From Diphasiastrum complanatum (lineage: Eukaryota; Streptophyta; Lycopodiopsida; Lycopodiales; Lycopodiaceae), in the NCBI GenBank assembly GCA_029204225.1, contig CM055094.1, positions 29,498,107-29,562,106 of the forward strand: a stretch of 64,000 nucleotides of DNA. The letters run 5' to 3'. Both the position numbers and the translations under genes were made by a program. The first letter of the stretch is position 1; the number at the start of each line of letters is the position of its first letter. Shown one piece after another: positions 1-11,880 of the stretch. Under the pieces are notes generated by a model. The model saw nothing but the letters and a program-made list of their open reading frames with translations. It was not told where the DNA came from and ran no database searches.

Positions 1-388
1 ATGTCGCTCTGTACATGTGATGCTTTATTTTCAATTTTATGTCGAATTCTATGTGCGTGTGTGAATCCTATTTTCATTTAATTTCGTTTGAAGTGAATGC
101 TAGCTTCACATATATGCACCTACATCATGAGCACAACAATCATCCCTACACCCCAAACGACATTTCATAAACACATGTAATACATCTGCATTTAAAAAAA
201 TTACAGAGATTGCATCTTACATGACCAGGCTCGCGTTGCACAAAAAACAACTATGTATATATTCAACCGTTGTGTCAAGATAACATCACATATACTGTCT
301 TTTTTTTAAGCAGCCACTAGTTATTTGCTGCACCACAAACTGCCGAAAACTACATAGCAATAGTTCGCCACATACGGCTGGACCTTAT
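1..388. other. gene-less AT-rich stretch
   Basis: I see no coding region, RNA gene or organised repeat here. It is the downstream flank of the minus-strand ORF at 389-796. Confidence 0.5.
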
Positions 389-796
389 CTATTCTAAACA
401 TCCCTCACTGATCCTCCACCGACTCCTCGCCCTCGTCTGGTGCATTGTTTTGTCGCTCTTGCTCTGCGTCCCGGTTAGCCCGAGCTGCCTCTGGTTAGCC
501 CGACGTCTGGCCGCCCTTTCCCTGACCATGATGAGCTGCCGTCGTGTGAAATTCATTCCGATCTGCTCATCCAGATCCAGCTCGAAAGCGGGGACAGGAT
601 CCACAGCGGGGGCGGGTGGCTCCGGTTCCGGTTCCGGATTTCTCTGCCGAGTCTGTTGCAGCATCTCTCGGATATCTGCCTCTTGCTTCCGATGTCTCTC
701 GTTGTGCCTTCGGATATCTTCCTCAAGCTTCCTCCTGGCTTCGCCCTCGGCCTTCGATGGTATGTGCTCTGCCATCTCGATCGACCTTCTTCTCAC
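389..796 (-). CDS. unassigned charged coiled-coil ORF
   Basis: I do not recognise this 135-codon reading frame. The likelier start is the second methionine (residue 8, MAEHIPS). Visible content: an Arg/Glu/Lys-rich helical stretch at about residues 15-50 that could form a coiled coil, an acidic-proline run (PEPEPEPP) near residues 54-61, then a second basic helical stretch. It lies in the GC-rich island of 390-1200, unlike the AT-rich surroundings. There is no neighbouring exon. It may be a mobile-element fragment, a gene remnant or a chance ORF in GC-rich DNA. The opposite strand has overlapping ORFs of low-complexity composition, which I regard as shadows. Confidence 0.3.
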   Translation of the reverse strand: MRRRSIEMAEHIPSKAEGEARRKLEEDIRRHNERHRKQEADIREMLQQTRQRNPEPEPEPPAPAVDPVPAFELDLDEQIGMNFTRRQLIMVRERAARRRANQRQLGLTGTQSKSDKTMHQTRARSRWRISEGCLE

Positions 797-1014
797 AGCA
801 CCCTAGTCCTTGAACACCCTCTCACAGCAGCCTGTCTCTCAAACAACCTGTCTCTCACAGCCTGTTCTCACAGCCTGTCACCGGCTCTCGCTTGCTCTCT
901 CACTGTCTATCACTAGCTCTCTCACAACCTCTGAAAATGCCGACCACAATGGCATTGTGAGTGCCTATTTATCCCCACAGCCTGATCGGCCATGTGGATC
1001 CCCATCATCCATCC

Positions 1015-1200
1015 ATGTGCCTCTGTACCTGCCCCCATGTGATGCTCCCCCCCTGTGTTGGTCTCCCATTGGGCCCATGGTCTGCTCACCCACAATGCCC
1101 ATGTGCCTCTGTACTTGCCCCCATGTGATGCTACACCCCTGTGTTGGTCTCCCATTGGCCCCTCAGTCTGCTCACCCGCAGTGCCCATGTGCCACTGCAA
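1015..1200. repeat. 86-bp tandem repeat
   Basis: Units begin with ATGTGCC at 1015, 1101 and 1187, exactly 86 bp apart. Two full copies and a short third one are present. They are GC-rich and end just before a homopolymer-rich tract. Confidence 0.85.
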
Positions 1201-1344
1201 CAGTCCCCTGCATCATGTACTGTACCCTCTTTTTTTACACCCAGAACCCCTTTTTTTTACTTTTTTTGTCCTTTTTTGGTAGTTAATATGCAAAAAAAAA
1301 TTATTAAAAATATATTAAAAAATAAAAAAATATTAAAAATGGTA

Positions 1345-1436
1345 CAGCCCTGGTACCGCGGATCCCAGGGCGGTACCCGTACCGGCGGTACCACTGATAT
1401 GATAACGGCGGTACCATACCAGCGGTACCAGAGGGT

Positions 1437-1440
<4 letters not shown>
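1345..1440. repeat. cluster of GGTACC palindromes
   Basis: Five GGTACC hexamers lie within about 90 bp, mostly in the context GCGGTACC or CGGTACC, with GGTAC half-sites at both edges. The cluster sits directly before a TA microsatellite. Confidence 0.75.

Positions 1441-1441
<1 letters not shown>

Positions 1442-1489
<48 letters not shown>
1442..1489. repeat. (TA)n microsatellite
   Basis: About 46 bp of uninterrupted TA dinucleotides. Confidence 0.95.
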
Positions 1490-1493
<4 letters not shown>

Positions 1494-1499
1494 TAAGGA

Positions 1500-1765
1500 A
1501 GAGGACAGTGGACGCAGACGCGTCCGGTTTTTTTTTTTTTTTTAATTTTTAAAAAAAAATTAGACTAAAAAAAAATAAAAATGAAGCCACGGGTGCGTAC
1601 GACGGTACGGACATGTCCGTTTTTTATTTATTTAAATTTTTTAAATTTTTTTTTAGGGTTTTTTAGTTTAAAAAAAAAATAAAATTGGACCCGTCAAAGA
1701 GAGAGAGTCTCTTGGTTTAATTTAAAAAAAAAAACGTTCTGACCCAGTACGTTTCGGAATGAACG
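1500..1765. other. AT-rich low-complexity stretch
   Basis: Poly-T and poly-A tracts alternate, with short GC islands carrying 'ccgt' and 'gtacg' motifs. There is no coding signal. Confidence 0.5.
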
Positions 1766-2220
1766 GTAGGGTAAGAGCTACCTCCAAGAGGGTTGTAACA
1801 CCAAAGCCAAAATGAAGTAAACATGAGAAGATTATGCTTGTTTTATTATTTTTTGTGTGAATAAGTTATAAAATCAATGTGTTAAGAAGCTAGTTGACTT
1901 CTTGGTAGAGTGTTGCTCTTTTATATTAGAGACATAGAGAGTTGATTAAAGCATGCTTCAAGAGTTAAAAGTAGACGATTGGGTAAGATGCGAAGTCTCT
2001 AGTTTGGTGTAAGAGCTGGCTCTAGGGGGTTGTAACAATGGAACCAAAACAATGCAAAATTGATATATCTCTTTCTATTTGATTGTTTTTGGTGTATCAA
2101 TATAATTTTAAATCAATTCTTCAAGTTCCAAGAAGCTAATTTACTTGGGTTGGCTAGAGTGTCATGACCTTATATTGGGTTTTTAGACAAGCAACTAAAG
2201 TGTAGGTTAGCCTTGGTTGA
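1766..2220. repeat. diverged tandem duplication, about 240-bp unit
   Basis: The block opening GGTAAGAGCTACCTCC...GGGTTGTAACA at about 1781 recurs as GTGTAAGAGCTGGCTCT...GGGTTGTAACA at about 2009. Both are followed by similar text (gaagctagttgacttcttgg versus gaagctaatttacttgggtt). It looks like an old two-copy tandem repeat. Confidence 0.6.
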
Positions 2221-2235
2221 TGAATATTCATAGGA

Positions 2236-2900
2236 GTGGTGTTGGTTGATTGGGGTAACGATGCAAATAGTGGCTACACTTGGTGTGAGGTAGCGCTTCA
2301 ATTTAGGTCTTTTCTTGCTTGCAAGAATTTTCTCGTCCTATGGTTGATCTCGTTTTTTGCTCATGTCTTGGCCATTTTTACATATATTAAATGTATCTTG
2401 GTAGCAATTTGTGCACATAGAACCCATCAATGCATGATTTTTTCATTTGAGAACTGCTTATTTAATTTTTTGCACGATCACATATCTTGAGTAGATAAAA
2501 ATTAAATTAGCATTTAGATAAAATAAGTTGGTTTTACTATTTTTTTTAATCAAAATGAGGTGCAAGGAACTTGGAATCATATTGGTATGTGCATGCAAGA
2601 TGATAAACGGGAAAATGTAGTTGAGTTCTCCCACGATGAGCCCATGCTTCTCAATAATCAAAAGGTATCCAATGAGTGACCTTAATTCTTGTTCATAGTC
2701 TTTTGGGCACCAAAAGGGAATGTTCCACCCAAATGCATAATGTGCAAAAGAAGGGAGGGTAGCACTTTTGGAGGGAAATAGTGCGTCCAACTTCTAGGTA
2801 CCCTTAAATGTATGTCCTTAACACTTGCACACAATAAAACATTACCTTAAATGTGGGCTATAAAACAAACATAATTCGGAATGAAAATTTAACTTGTGTA
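2236..2900. other. gene-less stretch
   Basis: Only short frames without family features occur on either strand. I see nothing further. Confidence 0.4.
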
Positions 2901-2966
2901 GTTGCCGAAAAATATAAACCATAAAATTGCATGTGTTTGGAACATAGTTGCACAGAATCGCGTTTT

Positions 2967-3051
2967 TGGGAGGAGACGTTTCGGAAACCGCGTTTCTAAG
3001 AAACACGTTTCTCCTCCCAGAATCGCAAAAAATTTTTTTTTTTTTTTTTTT
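2967..3051. repeat. inverted repeat followed by poly-T
   Basis: TGGGAGGAGA at 2967 faces its near-complement CTCCTCCCA at 3011-3019, with more loosely complementary CGTTTC/GAAAC blocks inside. A run of about 20 T follows. It could be the tail of a minus-strand retroposon or a plain hairpin. Confidence 0.5.
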
Positions 3052-3194
3052 TGGGAAAATAGCTTATGGCTGAAATTTTTTTAGGGGATCAATGGTCAAA
3101 CGAGCGTTTTGCCTCTCAAAAGTGCAGTAGATGGGGCACAAACAGATCTTATTTATAGCTATTTGGTTGTTATTTGCTCTGGTTTTCAATAAAT

Positions 3195-3265
3195 GCTTAG
3201 GGGGTTCGGGGGGCGGTAGCCCCCCGGTGGGGGGTTTGGGGGGCAACGACCCCCAACAGCGAGGT
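3195..3265. repeat. G-run tract with G-quadruplex potential
   Basis: Several runs of three to six G on the plus strand, interrupted by a CCCCCC run, occur within 70 bp. Runs like this are common in the non-coding parts of plant LTR retrotransposons, but I see no element here. Confidence 0.5.
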
Positions 3266-3529
3266 CCCCAAAGAAAGCTGACACTATTGCTATAAGCCAA
3301 GGTCCAATGTTTAGGCATTGTCACCATCATGGGTGAGACCTTTTGAGGCTCATCATAGATTTTAGTAAGGAGTTTGGAGTAGCAAGGTTGTCCTGTTTGG
3401 ACAAATTGACCTCTCAAATGCACACTGGTGTCAGAAATTTGACATACTCTCAAATGCTTTGATACTATGTTAGAAAATTTGCATCGGAACCCTTCATACA
3501 ATGTTAGATCGTTGAACACACTTACAACT

Positions 3530-6500
3530 TAATAGCACACACATAATATAAAGGTTTTATCCATCATATAATCAAAAAAGCATTCTAACTCGCATGTAGT
3601 ACTCGCACAACAAAAACCATAGGAACCATGAAAGGGTGAGCACCACGTAGTAGCCCAACTTGGTTGATCACAAGAGGAACACAAGTACAACACATACCTT
3701 AGATGGTTGAGGGTAATCAATCTTCTCCATCATGCATCCACACATGTTTTAATTTTCACAATATTATGACTTGATTCACCTACTCAACGAATTTTTGACT
3801 TCTTAGAGTCCTTGAGGTGAAAATGTGAATATGATGTGCATTTATTGAAGTATGGAGAACAATTAAGGAAAGGGATGCACAAGTGCCCAAAAGTCCACTT
3901 GTAGTTTGAGGGCGAAGCATGCAAGAGTACGCTTGTTGTTGAGGCTAGGATATACAAAAGAACATGGATGATTCTTAGGATAGGGGTACTTGAATGCCAA
4001 ATGTACACTTGCTATTCATGCCCTTGAATCTCATATGCCATTACCCTACATGACTCATGGTACAAATTTGCTACTCAGGTACATATAGGCTCTCCAGCCA
4101 CTACTTGCTATTGTTTAGTTGCTGGAGGTCCTACATATAATTGAGTACCCCTTGAATATAATATACCATACCCCGACATGACTCATGGGACAACTCCCTA
4201 CCCTAGCCTTACTTTCATTTGTCCTCTAATGGATCTTCAAGAGTACTGCATATAATCATTTTTGCCCATATGTGAGGAGGTACTTGTTATGAGGCATATA
4301 AATTGGCAAATCTAGCTTGATCAAAAACCATGTAAAATGTACATAAGTGGGTTCCACACGTGTGAGGCCATGGAGCCACGTGGGAAACCTACCCTAGTGT
4401 AGTTTAGATCAAGTCTAAAGAGTAGGTGAAGTCAATTTGGTAGTGATTCCTAGTTTGAACTTTGTAGGATTTAAATCCTAGATTTATGGTGGAGATTGAC
4501 CAACTAGCCACCTACTTAGCATGACTCTTGGAATGAGGCTAGGTTGGCAAATTAGGGCAAGAAAGCCAAGTTAACTTCCTTATTACATGCTGGAAATTCA
4601 CCTAACTTTACAAAGGAAGAGGCTTTTGTATGTAGGAGTGTCATGCCCACAATTGGTCTCGGGTATCGTGTTCACGCTAGGGATCAGTAGACCAACAACC
4701 CGTAAGTTAGTTGTGACTATAAGGGATTTGGGGCCCTTATGTGCATAAGGTCATAATTAATGGTTGTAGGCCTAAACTCTTGATGGTGGATTTGTATGGG
4801 TCTATCAGTGAGTCATTGGGGAAGTGGATGACGTGGCCGATAGGCTGCAGAGGTGTCTAGTGAGGTGTCACAGTACACTACTAGTGGTGCATGGGCCTTG
4901 GAGGGTATAAGTATACCTATTGGGCTCTCACTAGTGTATCCTTGATTGTGAGACTAGTAGCCGTATGTTGCTGGTGTGATGCCTCACTCCTCTTTGAGAT
5001 TGATCCATAGCTTGGGGGCTAGATCCGTTCGATCTAGGATTGGTTGGGTTGGTTTTTCCACCATCCATTCCCTTGTTTGTTGTTTGTATTGGCATGCTTA
5101 GAATAAGATCCTTGGCTGAGGACTTTATAAGGAGACTCTCCATAGTGAACACTTAGATTATTTTTGAGAGCTCATTGGCAAAACTCGAGTTTCTACTCTA
5201 TGTACTTGATGTTTCTTGGATCTAAGCAAGATCAAAATGAGTTACACTTTGTTTTCAGTCTACAGGCCGTACTATGTACTGTTCCACACGTGTGTGGGCT
5301 GTACTTCGTGTTTGATTGATGATTAAAGGTTGCTCTCGATTGATTTATGCTAAATTGCCAATCTAGATCTCATTTTTGTGTCTAGTTTGCATTGTTTTTG
5401 TGATCAATCAATCAATCACTCTTGTGATGCATTAAATGCACTCATTCAAGGTCTAAAGTACTGTACTTTCACAGTCTTCTGCTCCTATGGTTCTTGTCCA
5501 AGGGTCGTAACCGTAACTATATATCATATCATGTCACATGTCATGTGATAGTTGTATACCATGACTATGAGTGCCTTTATGTATTTAAGTTTTCCTCTTT
5601 GCAATGTCTTTCTTTGGGTTTGCTCACAAATTGGTTCCAACCCCCCCTGCATATTAAGGATTGGACCTGTAGTTATTAAGTAGTTCAGGGTCATGACCAA
5701 ATCTCTGTACAATGTTTTCTTCACAAATCTGTCTTTTGAATAACATGTCTAATAACTTTTTTATGAGAGACTGTACGAAGAATCTTAGAACTACAAAGTT
5801 GAAAATCTTGGGCTGACCTCCAAAATTGCAGTTTAACTCATCTCTATTTGAGCAAGGTTGAGAAAGATACAGTCCCTCTAAAGCAAAGGGATCATTATCA
5901 AAACCTAATTGAAATGCATTCGGATCCCCTAGTGTTCCGTACTATGGAACAATGACAAAAATTTCAATTTTTATGGTCCCAGTTGAAGAAAAATTATGTT
6001 CTATATAGTGATGGCCTAAAAACAACTTTCAAATTTTGTTAGCATCAGTTGAGGTACAAATCATGTATTAAACGGTAATATTTTCAAGTTTTGGTCAATC
6101 TTTAGATCCTTATAAAGCTTTCTATTTTCATGGTTATAGATATGAAAGTAGTAGTACATCTATATGCTAGCTCATAAAAGCTTTAGGTTCATGATGGGCC
6201 TTGACCAAGGACCAATGGTAAAGAGAACTGGAGTTTGAAGGACTGCATGTTTGATTATGGACAATACTGTAGACAAGCAGGAGTTTTAGGTATTCTTTTG
6301 TTAAGCACCCGTCTTAAGCAGGTTTATGCACCATAGTTTAGCTCCCAAATACCCCCTCGAAATAGTACCTTTGCCAATTCTTCCTTAGAACATTTATATC
6401 ATTGTGTTCCAAAAAAAAAAGGAATAATTTTTTTTTATGCATTCTGGAAATCAATTCCTCATTAACTAGACAATTCTCCATGACCTTGAAATAGTAATCT

Positions 6501-6936
6501 TTCAAAAATTCTCCTCGAAATGTCTCCTTTTTTTCCAAAGGAAAGGGAAAAGAGAGACTTCACCTTCTCTTTCTCTTGAGCTGTGACCTTTTCTCTTCAA
6601 ATTCAATGTCAAATGCGAAACAACCGTTTGAAATGGACGTAGCCTACTGACGTCCTACGGTCTACATCTGCACTTGAATCTTGATGACGTCATATGATGA
6701 TTGATCTATCTATCATCTATGTGCCCACTGTCCACTGCCTGCTAAGTTGCTAATGGGCCACAGAATCACGATTCCCTGCTAAATGGCAGGCTTCAGCTGA
6801 AGTTTTGCTAGCGGCTAGCGATTCGTGTTTGAAGATGTGTGTGAATGAATTTTAAATCTCAATTCTCTCAGTATTCTTGCTATTTCTTAGTGTGTGAATT
6901 ATGGAAAGTTTTTTGCATTGTTTCTTTTTTGTGCAG
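3530..6936. other. gene-less stretch
   Basis: No frame here has family features. A TGACGTCA palindrome (CRE/TGA-type site) lies at about 6682. The DNA is unique-looking and AT-rich, with no internal repeats that I can see. Confidence 0.4.
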
Positions 6937-7043
6937 GCATCACTTACGGTGAGTCAATTAGCGATGTTTTGAAGACTTGCAACAGGACTCCTATGTACCC
7001 AGCTAATGGATTGTATGTTACGGCCATAGGATCTGTTGGCTAA
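6937..7043 (+). pseudogene. possible orphan terminal exon
   Basis: A textbook acceptor (TTTCTTTTTTGTGCAG, ending 6936) is followed by an open stretch of 35 codons reading (G)ITYGESISDVLKT to VTAIGSVG and then TAA. Composition is less AT-biased than the flanks. No upstream exon is visible within several hundred bases. I do not recognise the family. It could be a captured gene end, the last exon of a gene with large introns, or chance. Confidence 0.25.
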
Positions 7044-9040
7044 GTTCTAAAGGTTGTAAGAATGATGTAGATTTGTTCACCCCAACTCTTCCTGATAGGG
7101 TAGAATTGTAATGTGTCAAGTAGAAATTTGAACATGAATATGTAGAAATATGAAAGAGTGTGAAATGTGTCAAATTGAAGTGAAAAAGTGTCTCATGTTC
7201 TGTGAATAGACTTTTATAACTTTCCAATGCCCACAATCTTCAGAGCAAAAAAGTGAACTAACTTTCTCATCTCAATTGCAAATTGTTGTCTTGTTCTTTT
7301 TTTGTAAGCACAATTTTTTTCTAGTAGTGTCATCTTGGGGCATCGAGTGTAAGTCACTACAAAATCTCGCTTTTGCATGCCTTTCAACAACCAAGGCTGA
7401 AAATACTTTAAATAGAACTCTTATGAAGCTTAGTAGAGATGCTTCATGAAATGGCTTTGGTTCCATTATGAACATATCATCATGACCTTGCACGAATTAT
7501 TATCCTAAGGTTAAGTTACCTTGCTGAGTTATATAAAAAGCAACTCGTTAAAGCGTGTGACGAGTCCACAATTCATACTTACCAATGATGATTGCTGATT
7601 GACTAGAGGAAAATTGGACACTAGTACACATTCAAACTTACCAGCAATGATCTGCTGATCAATTGGATGAAAATCAGAGACATGCCAACAAGCAACTTTC
7701 TGGTCCACCACTCCTTGCTTTACTGGTCTAGCGTGGGGATTGTCATCTCTATAACTTTAGCAAACATAATTATTGGTTACACGGCTCTGATATTGCTGAA
7801 AGGTATTGACTATGCGATAGTTTAGCCTTAGACATTTTGATGCAAAATGATTTATTTCTTTACCTTGATTCCTCTTTTCTATAGATTTTTCTCCATCCAC
7901 ATATGACAATTTCTTAGAAGTCATTTTGGAGCCCTCGCAGTGTCAATTCAAATATCGAATATAGGCATAACAGCCATAGCCAAACTCGCAAATACAGCAC
8001 AGTATGGTGGGAGGCTAATTGCGAGCATACACAATACTTACACACTTGTTGCACTAGTGGGAGTATAAGTCTTCGAAAAAACATATGTTGTTTTATGAAG
8101 TCCAAATACCCCAAAGTATGGAAAGCTTGTGAAATTGCCAACACAATAATAAAATTTTATATGTGAGAATATTCACCCAATAAATCGGACTTTGTCACCC
8201 TAATTCAAGGAAAAGATTCATCTAGACATATTTTCAAAGAAAAGCATGCTTTTGAAATAAGAGGCGACAGCAATAGTATTGTCAATACAGGAAACATTGG
8301 AGCACCTACAATCAACAATTGGAGGCAAATTTCATCTTCTTGCATGTAGAAATTTATAATTCAAAATACTATTTTTTGCCTAATCTTATCTTAGAAATTT
8401 AAGCTATATGATGATGCTATAGTTTCGGTACATTATAAGTTTTCCTACAATGTTCAAATAGTAAGTAAAGAGGATCATGAGAAGAGCTCTTACCATGAGC
8501 AGGAGGGGACTATCGATTAAGAAAGGAAGGAGTAACACATCCAATTCTATCTCCCAATAGAATATACTTGATGTAGGACTTAAAAATTGTTTCTTAACTT
8601 ATTGGAGGGCATAGACTAAAAATTAGAGATGATAATCAAAGAAAGATTGCACTCTTGTTATCTTTTGACAGCATAAATAGAATTGATTGTATTGAAGCTA
8701 TGCACCTTTGAATGACCTTGTCATAATTCTCCAAGTGAATAACTTCCACTTATCTTGTCCAAAATAGACATTCATCTTTGTGTTGCCATTTGTGTATTAT
8801 AGTAAAACAAGTATAAATCATAAGAGTTTATTCAAATGTCTTCTTTATTACTTTTCTTTCGAGATTGCAAAAAAAGATGCGAATCAACATCAACACACTA
8901 AATATGGCATCTACTCTAGCACCCTTTGTACAATTTTGTAAGTTCTAAACAATGAGCGCGAATATTCAATTTTGTAGCTCTAATGTCATTGATGATACAA
9001 TGTATATGCAATAGCACCATAAATAGTATTCTTTTAGTTA
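7044..9040. other. gene-less stretch
   Basis: AT-rich DNA with only short frames and no recognisable domain, RNA or repeat. Confidence 0.4.
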
Positions 9041-9044
9041 AGTG

Positions 9045-9101
9045 CTTCTTGGTTTCCAAGGGGAGGCTCGAACTTGGGACCAAAGAAATTTTGGATCTTT
9101 G
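9045..9101 (-). mobile_element. 5'-truncated tRNA-derived SINE
   Basis: On the minus strand this matches the 3' two thirds of the SINE at 28597-28680: TTCTTTGGTCCC, box B-like GTTCGAGCC, then CTCCCCTTGGAAACCAAGAAG. The box A half is missing. Confidence 0.7.
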
Positions 9102-9104
9102 TCT

Positions 9105-10404
9105 CAATTATGAGAAAGATTACTATGAGTATCTCATTTAATCAGCTTGATATATGTTGCCACACTCCAATATTTGAAATTACAAGAACGATGAGTACTT
9201 ATATATATACATTAATTGGACACATCACTTGGCAAAACAAATTTAACATTGTTTCATTCAATACAAAACAAATTTACATTGGATAAATAATAAAACCTCT
9301 CTACCATGTACAAGTTTTCAAGGTTGTGTGTGTGTGTTTCTTTGAAAAAATCATTTTAAAACATTGGCTTCCACTTGTTCATTACATGTGAGAACCTTGA
9401 AAAACCACAAATACACTTCATGCATTCAAAGAATTATACTTGTAGGTGACAATGACTTATGTAAGGGGAAAGCTCTTAAGCTGATCCTTTCAAATAAAAG
9501 GACCTGTCAAGTGAAGGTTAAACAAGATAAACCACTCATTTGACAAAGGAGATGTTGAATTGCCCTAAAAGCTTAGATAAACCTTAATTTGAGGTTATGT
9601 TGGGTCCATTTTAGTGGGACGGACCACTCAAATTGGCTATAACCTCTTTGAAAGTATGTTTTTTTCTCTCTTGTATATCATCATTATAGTGGTGGATTAG
9701 AGTCATACTCCGGGTGTCAAGGAGAAGCAAAAACGGCCTTACCATTTCAACACCTATTGGAGGACAAACTATTGTTGGTTGATTATAATAAACTATAATT
9801 TCATATTATTGGAATAAGAGTACACTTTCATAAGATGGGATATCGAACTACATTCATCATGCATATGTCTTGGTTTTTTGAACCTACATATGATAGAAGT
9901 TGCTAAAAATCTAAAGAAAAGGTAGTGCTAGTTAAAACCATAAAGTTTACTTTCATGGCACTCAATGATCATGATGTTTTTAGGAAAGGCCCTAATCTCA
10001 ATAGTAAGACTTAGTCAATTCATTTACATGGGAAGTTTAGACACACACACATGTTCCGAGATAGGTAATTCATATAACTTTCATATAAGGCTTTTTAGCC
10101 CTAATTTGTCTTTTGGGTTGGTTTAAACTTTAGGGAGCCACATGCTTGTTGACAAGTTTCTTATTATACTTATCTTAAGCTAGCCTTTGGCTTGGTAGTC
10201 CACCCTTGCATGGGCGCCATGGAATTGAACATGAATGGGCAAGCCCCACTCAAGAGTATGTATACTACACCGTCATACCATCATGCATGGGACAATTACT
10301 GGTTTCTTGTTATTGCCTAGATCGGTTTCTAAACATTCAAGATGGAGTTAAGTTTATCATAATTGTAGATAGATCCTCCTATAAAGCATCAATATAAGCA
10401 TATC
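9105..10404. other. gene-less stretch upstream of a copia relic
   Basis: No reading frame of substance. Its last few hundred bases may be decayed copia coding sequence, but I cannot align them by eye. Confidence 0.35.
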
Positions 10405-11450
10405 TTGATTAGTTGGAAGATGGGACTCACTAGTAGGCTCAAAATAATTAGCCCTAACATAATCATTCATGTAGAGTATGTGGATGATATCATTTTGAGT
10501 GGAGGCAACAATCAATATATTGATGATATTAAGATTGCACTAAAAAAAGAGTTTGATGTGCATGATCTTGGTCTTTTGAATTTTATTTTGGGAATACAGG
10601 TATTTAGAACTTCTCAATCTACTCTCATTGTCAAGAGAAGTATGCTAATTCTATTCTAAAAAGATTTCATATGGTAGATGCTAAATCTTGTGGTACACCA
10701 ATGAAGTCAAATGTAAAGCTCACTATAAGAGGTAATTAAAGATCCTTCGAGGACATTACTCTCTATAGGAAGCTAGTTGGTTCGCTCATATATCTAACCA
10801 TCCCAAGACCTTATCTTAGCTATTGTGTTGGTAGATTAAGTCAATTTATTCATGATCCTAGTGTGGAGCATTGGAAGCTAGGCAAGAGAGTATTGAGGTA
10901 CATCTCGGGTTCTAGAGATTTTGGCATTGTTTATGGAGGATCATCACCTAACTTGTATGGATTTTTAGATTCTAACTTTGCTGGAAATCAAATGCATAGG
11001 AAATCCATAAGTGCTCATGCTATTTACATAGGTGATGGAGCTATCTCACAGATTTCGAAGAAACAAGCAACAATCTCATTATCTTCTAGTGAGGCCGAGT
11101 ACAAAGCCTTGACGTCATGCACAAAGGAAATGCTTTGGATAAAAAATATGGTAATGGATTTTCACTTGATGGATTTTTTAGAGAGTCCAATAATCTTTTG
11201 TGATAACCTTTCAGCCCAAAGATTGGCAAGCAATCCTATTTTTCATGCAAGGAGCAAGCATATTGAAGTGGCTTATCATTTTGTGAGAACAAGTCATGGC
11301 AAATGAGGTGGAGCTTCAGCATGTCTCATAAAGGGAGTGTGTGGCTGATATCTTCACCAAAGCATTGGGAAAAGACTTGTTTATGAAGCAAAGAACATCT
11401 CTTGGAGTTCTATCTAAATATATGCTAAAACTAGTTGAAGAGGGAGTGCG
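10405..11450 (+). mobile_element. Ty1/copia relic: RT C-terminal part and RNase H
   Basis: Decayed polyprotein end. The first frame (10405-10659) carries the reverse transcriptase YVDD active-site motif (VEYVDDIILSG), followed by VHDLGLLNFILGIQV, typical of copia RT. After a frame break come the connection segment (GTPMKSNVKL, LYRKLVGSLIYL) and RNase H (10863-11306) with KQATISLSSSEAEYKAL, the usual copia signature around the SSxEAEY residues. Frame breaks at about 10655 and 11305 and a stop near 10738 show that it is non-functional. The last recognisable segment reads VADIFTKAL. A purine-rich tract (GAAGAGGGAGTG) near 11440 could be the polypurine tract ahead of a 3' LTR. Gag, protease and integrase are missing. 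Confidence 0.9.
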
Positions 11451-11880
11451 AAAAATTCAACTAGTTTAGTTGATCTATTTTGGCAATTTTGAGGCCAGCA
11501 TGAAATTTCAACTTAGAGATAGATTTATATTTGTCAATAGAGGCCTAAATAGTGTCTTTACTAATTTTTTCAAGTAGATAAATGGATGAGGTTGGATTTG
11601 GACCCATTCTAATTGGCTAGATTTCATACATTGCATCTAGACTAGAATATCTAGGTTTTTTGGTGAAGTACCAAGAAGTTACAATTTAGGACAAGTTTAG
11701 GGCAATTGGCCAAATCTTAGTGATTTATGCAATTCTAGCATGTGTAAATTGATTATTTCTATCTTGTAGCTAAATCTAGATGTGCATCCAAAGTTGGTCA
11801 AGATCTTAGAGATCCATCAAGTATGTTTTGGATATGTTTTTTTCACACATAAGATATACCTTCATCAAATATATAGTTAG
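11451..11880. other. possible 3' LTR remnant of the copia element
   Basis: Non-coding DNA directly after the putative polypurine tract. Only one copy is visible, so LTR identity is inferred from position. Confidence 0.3.

Noticed and set aside
3064-3519. 151-codon minus-strand ORF
   Set aside because: Its middle (proline-rich) is the translation of a C-run tract, and it has no family features.
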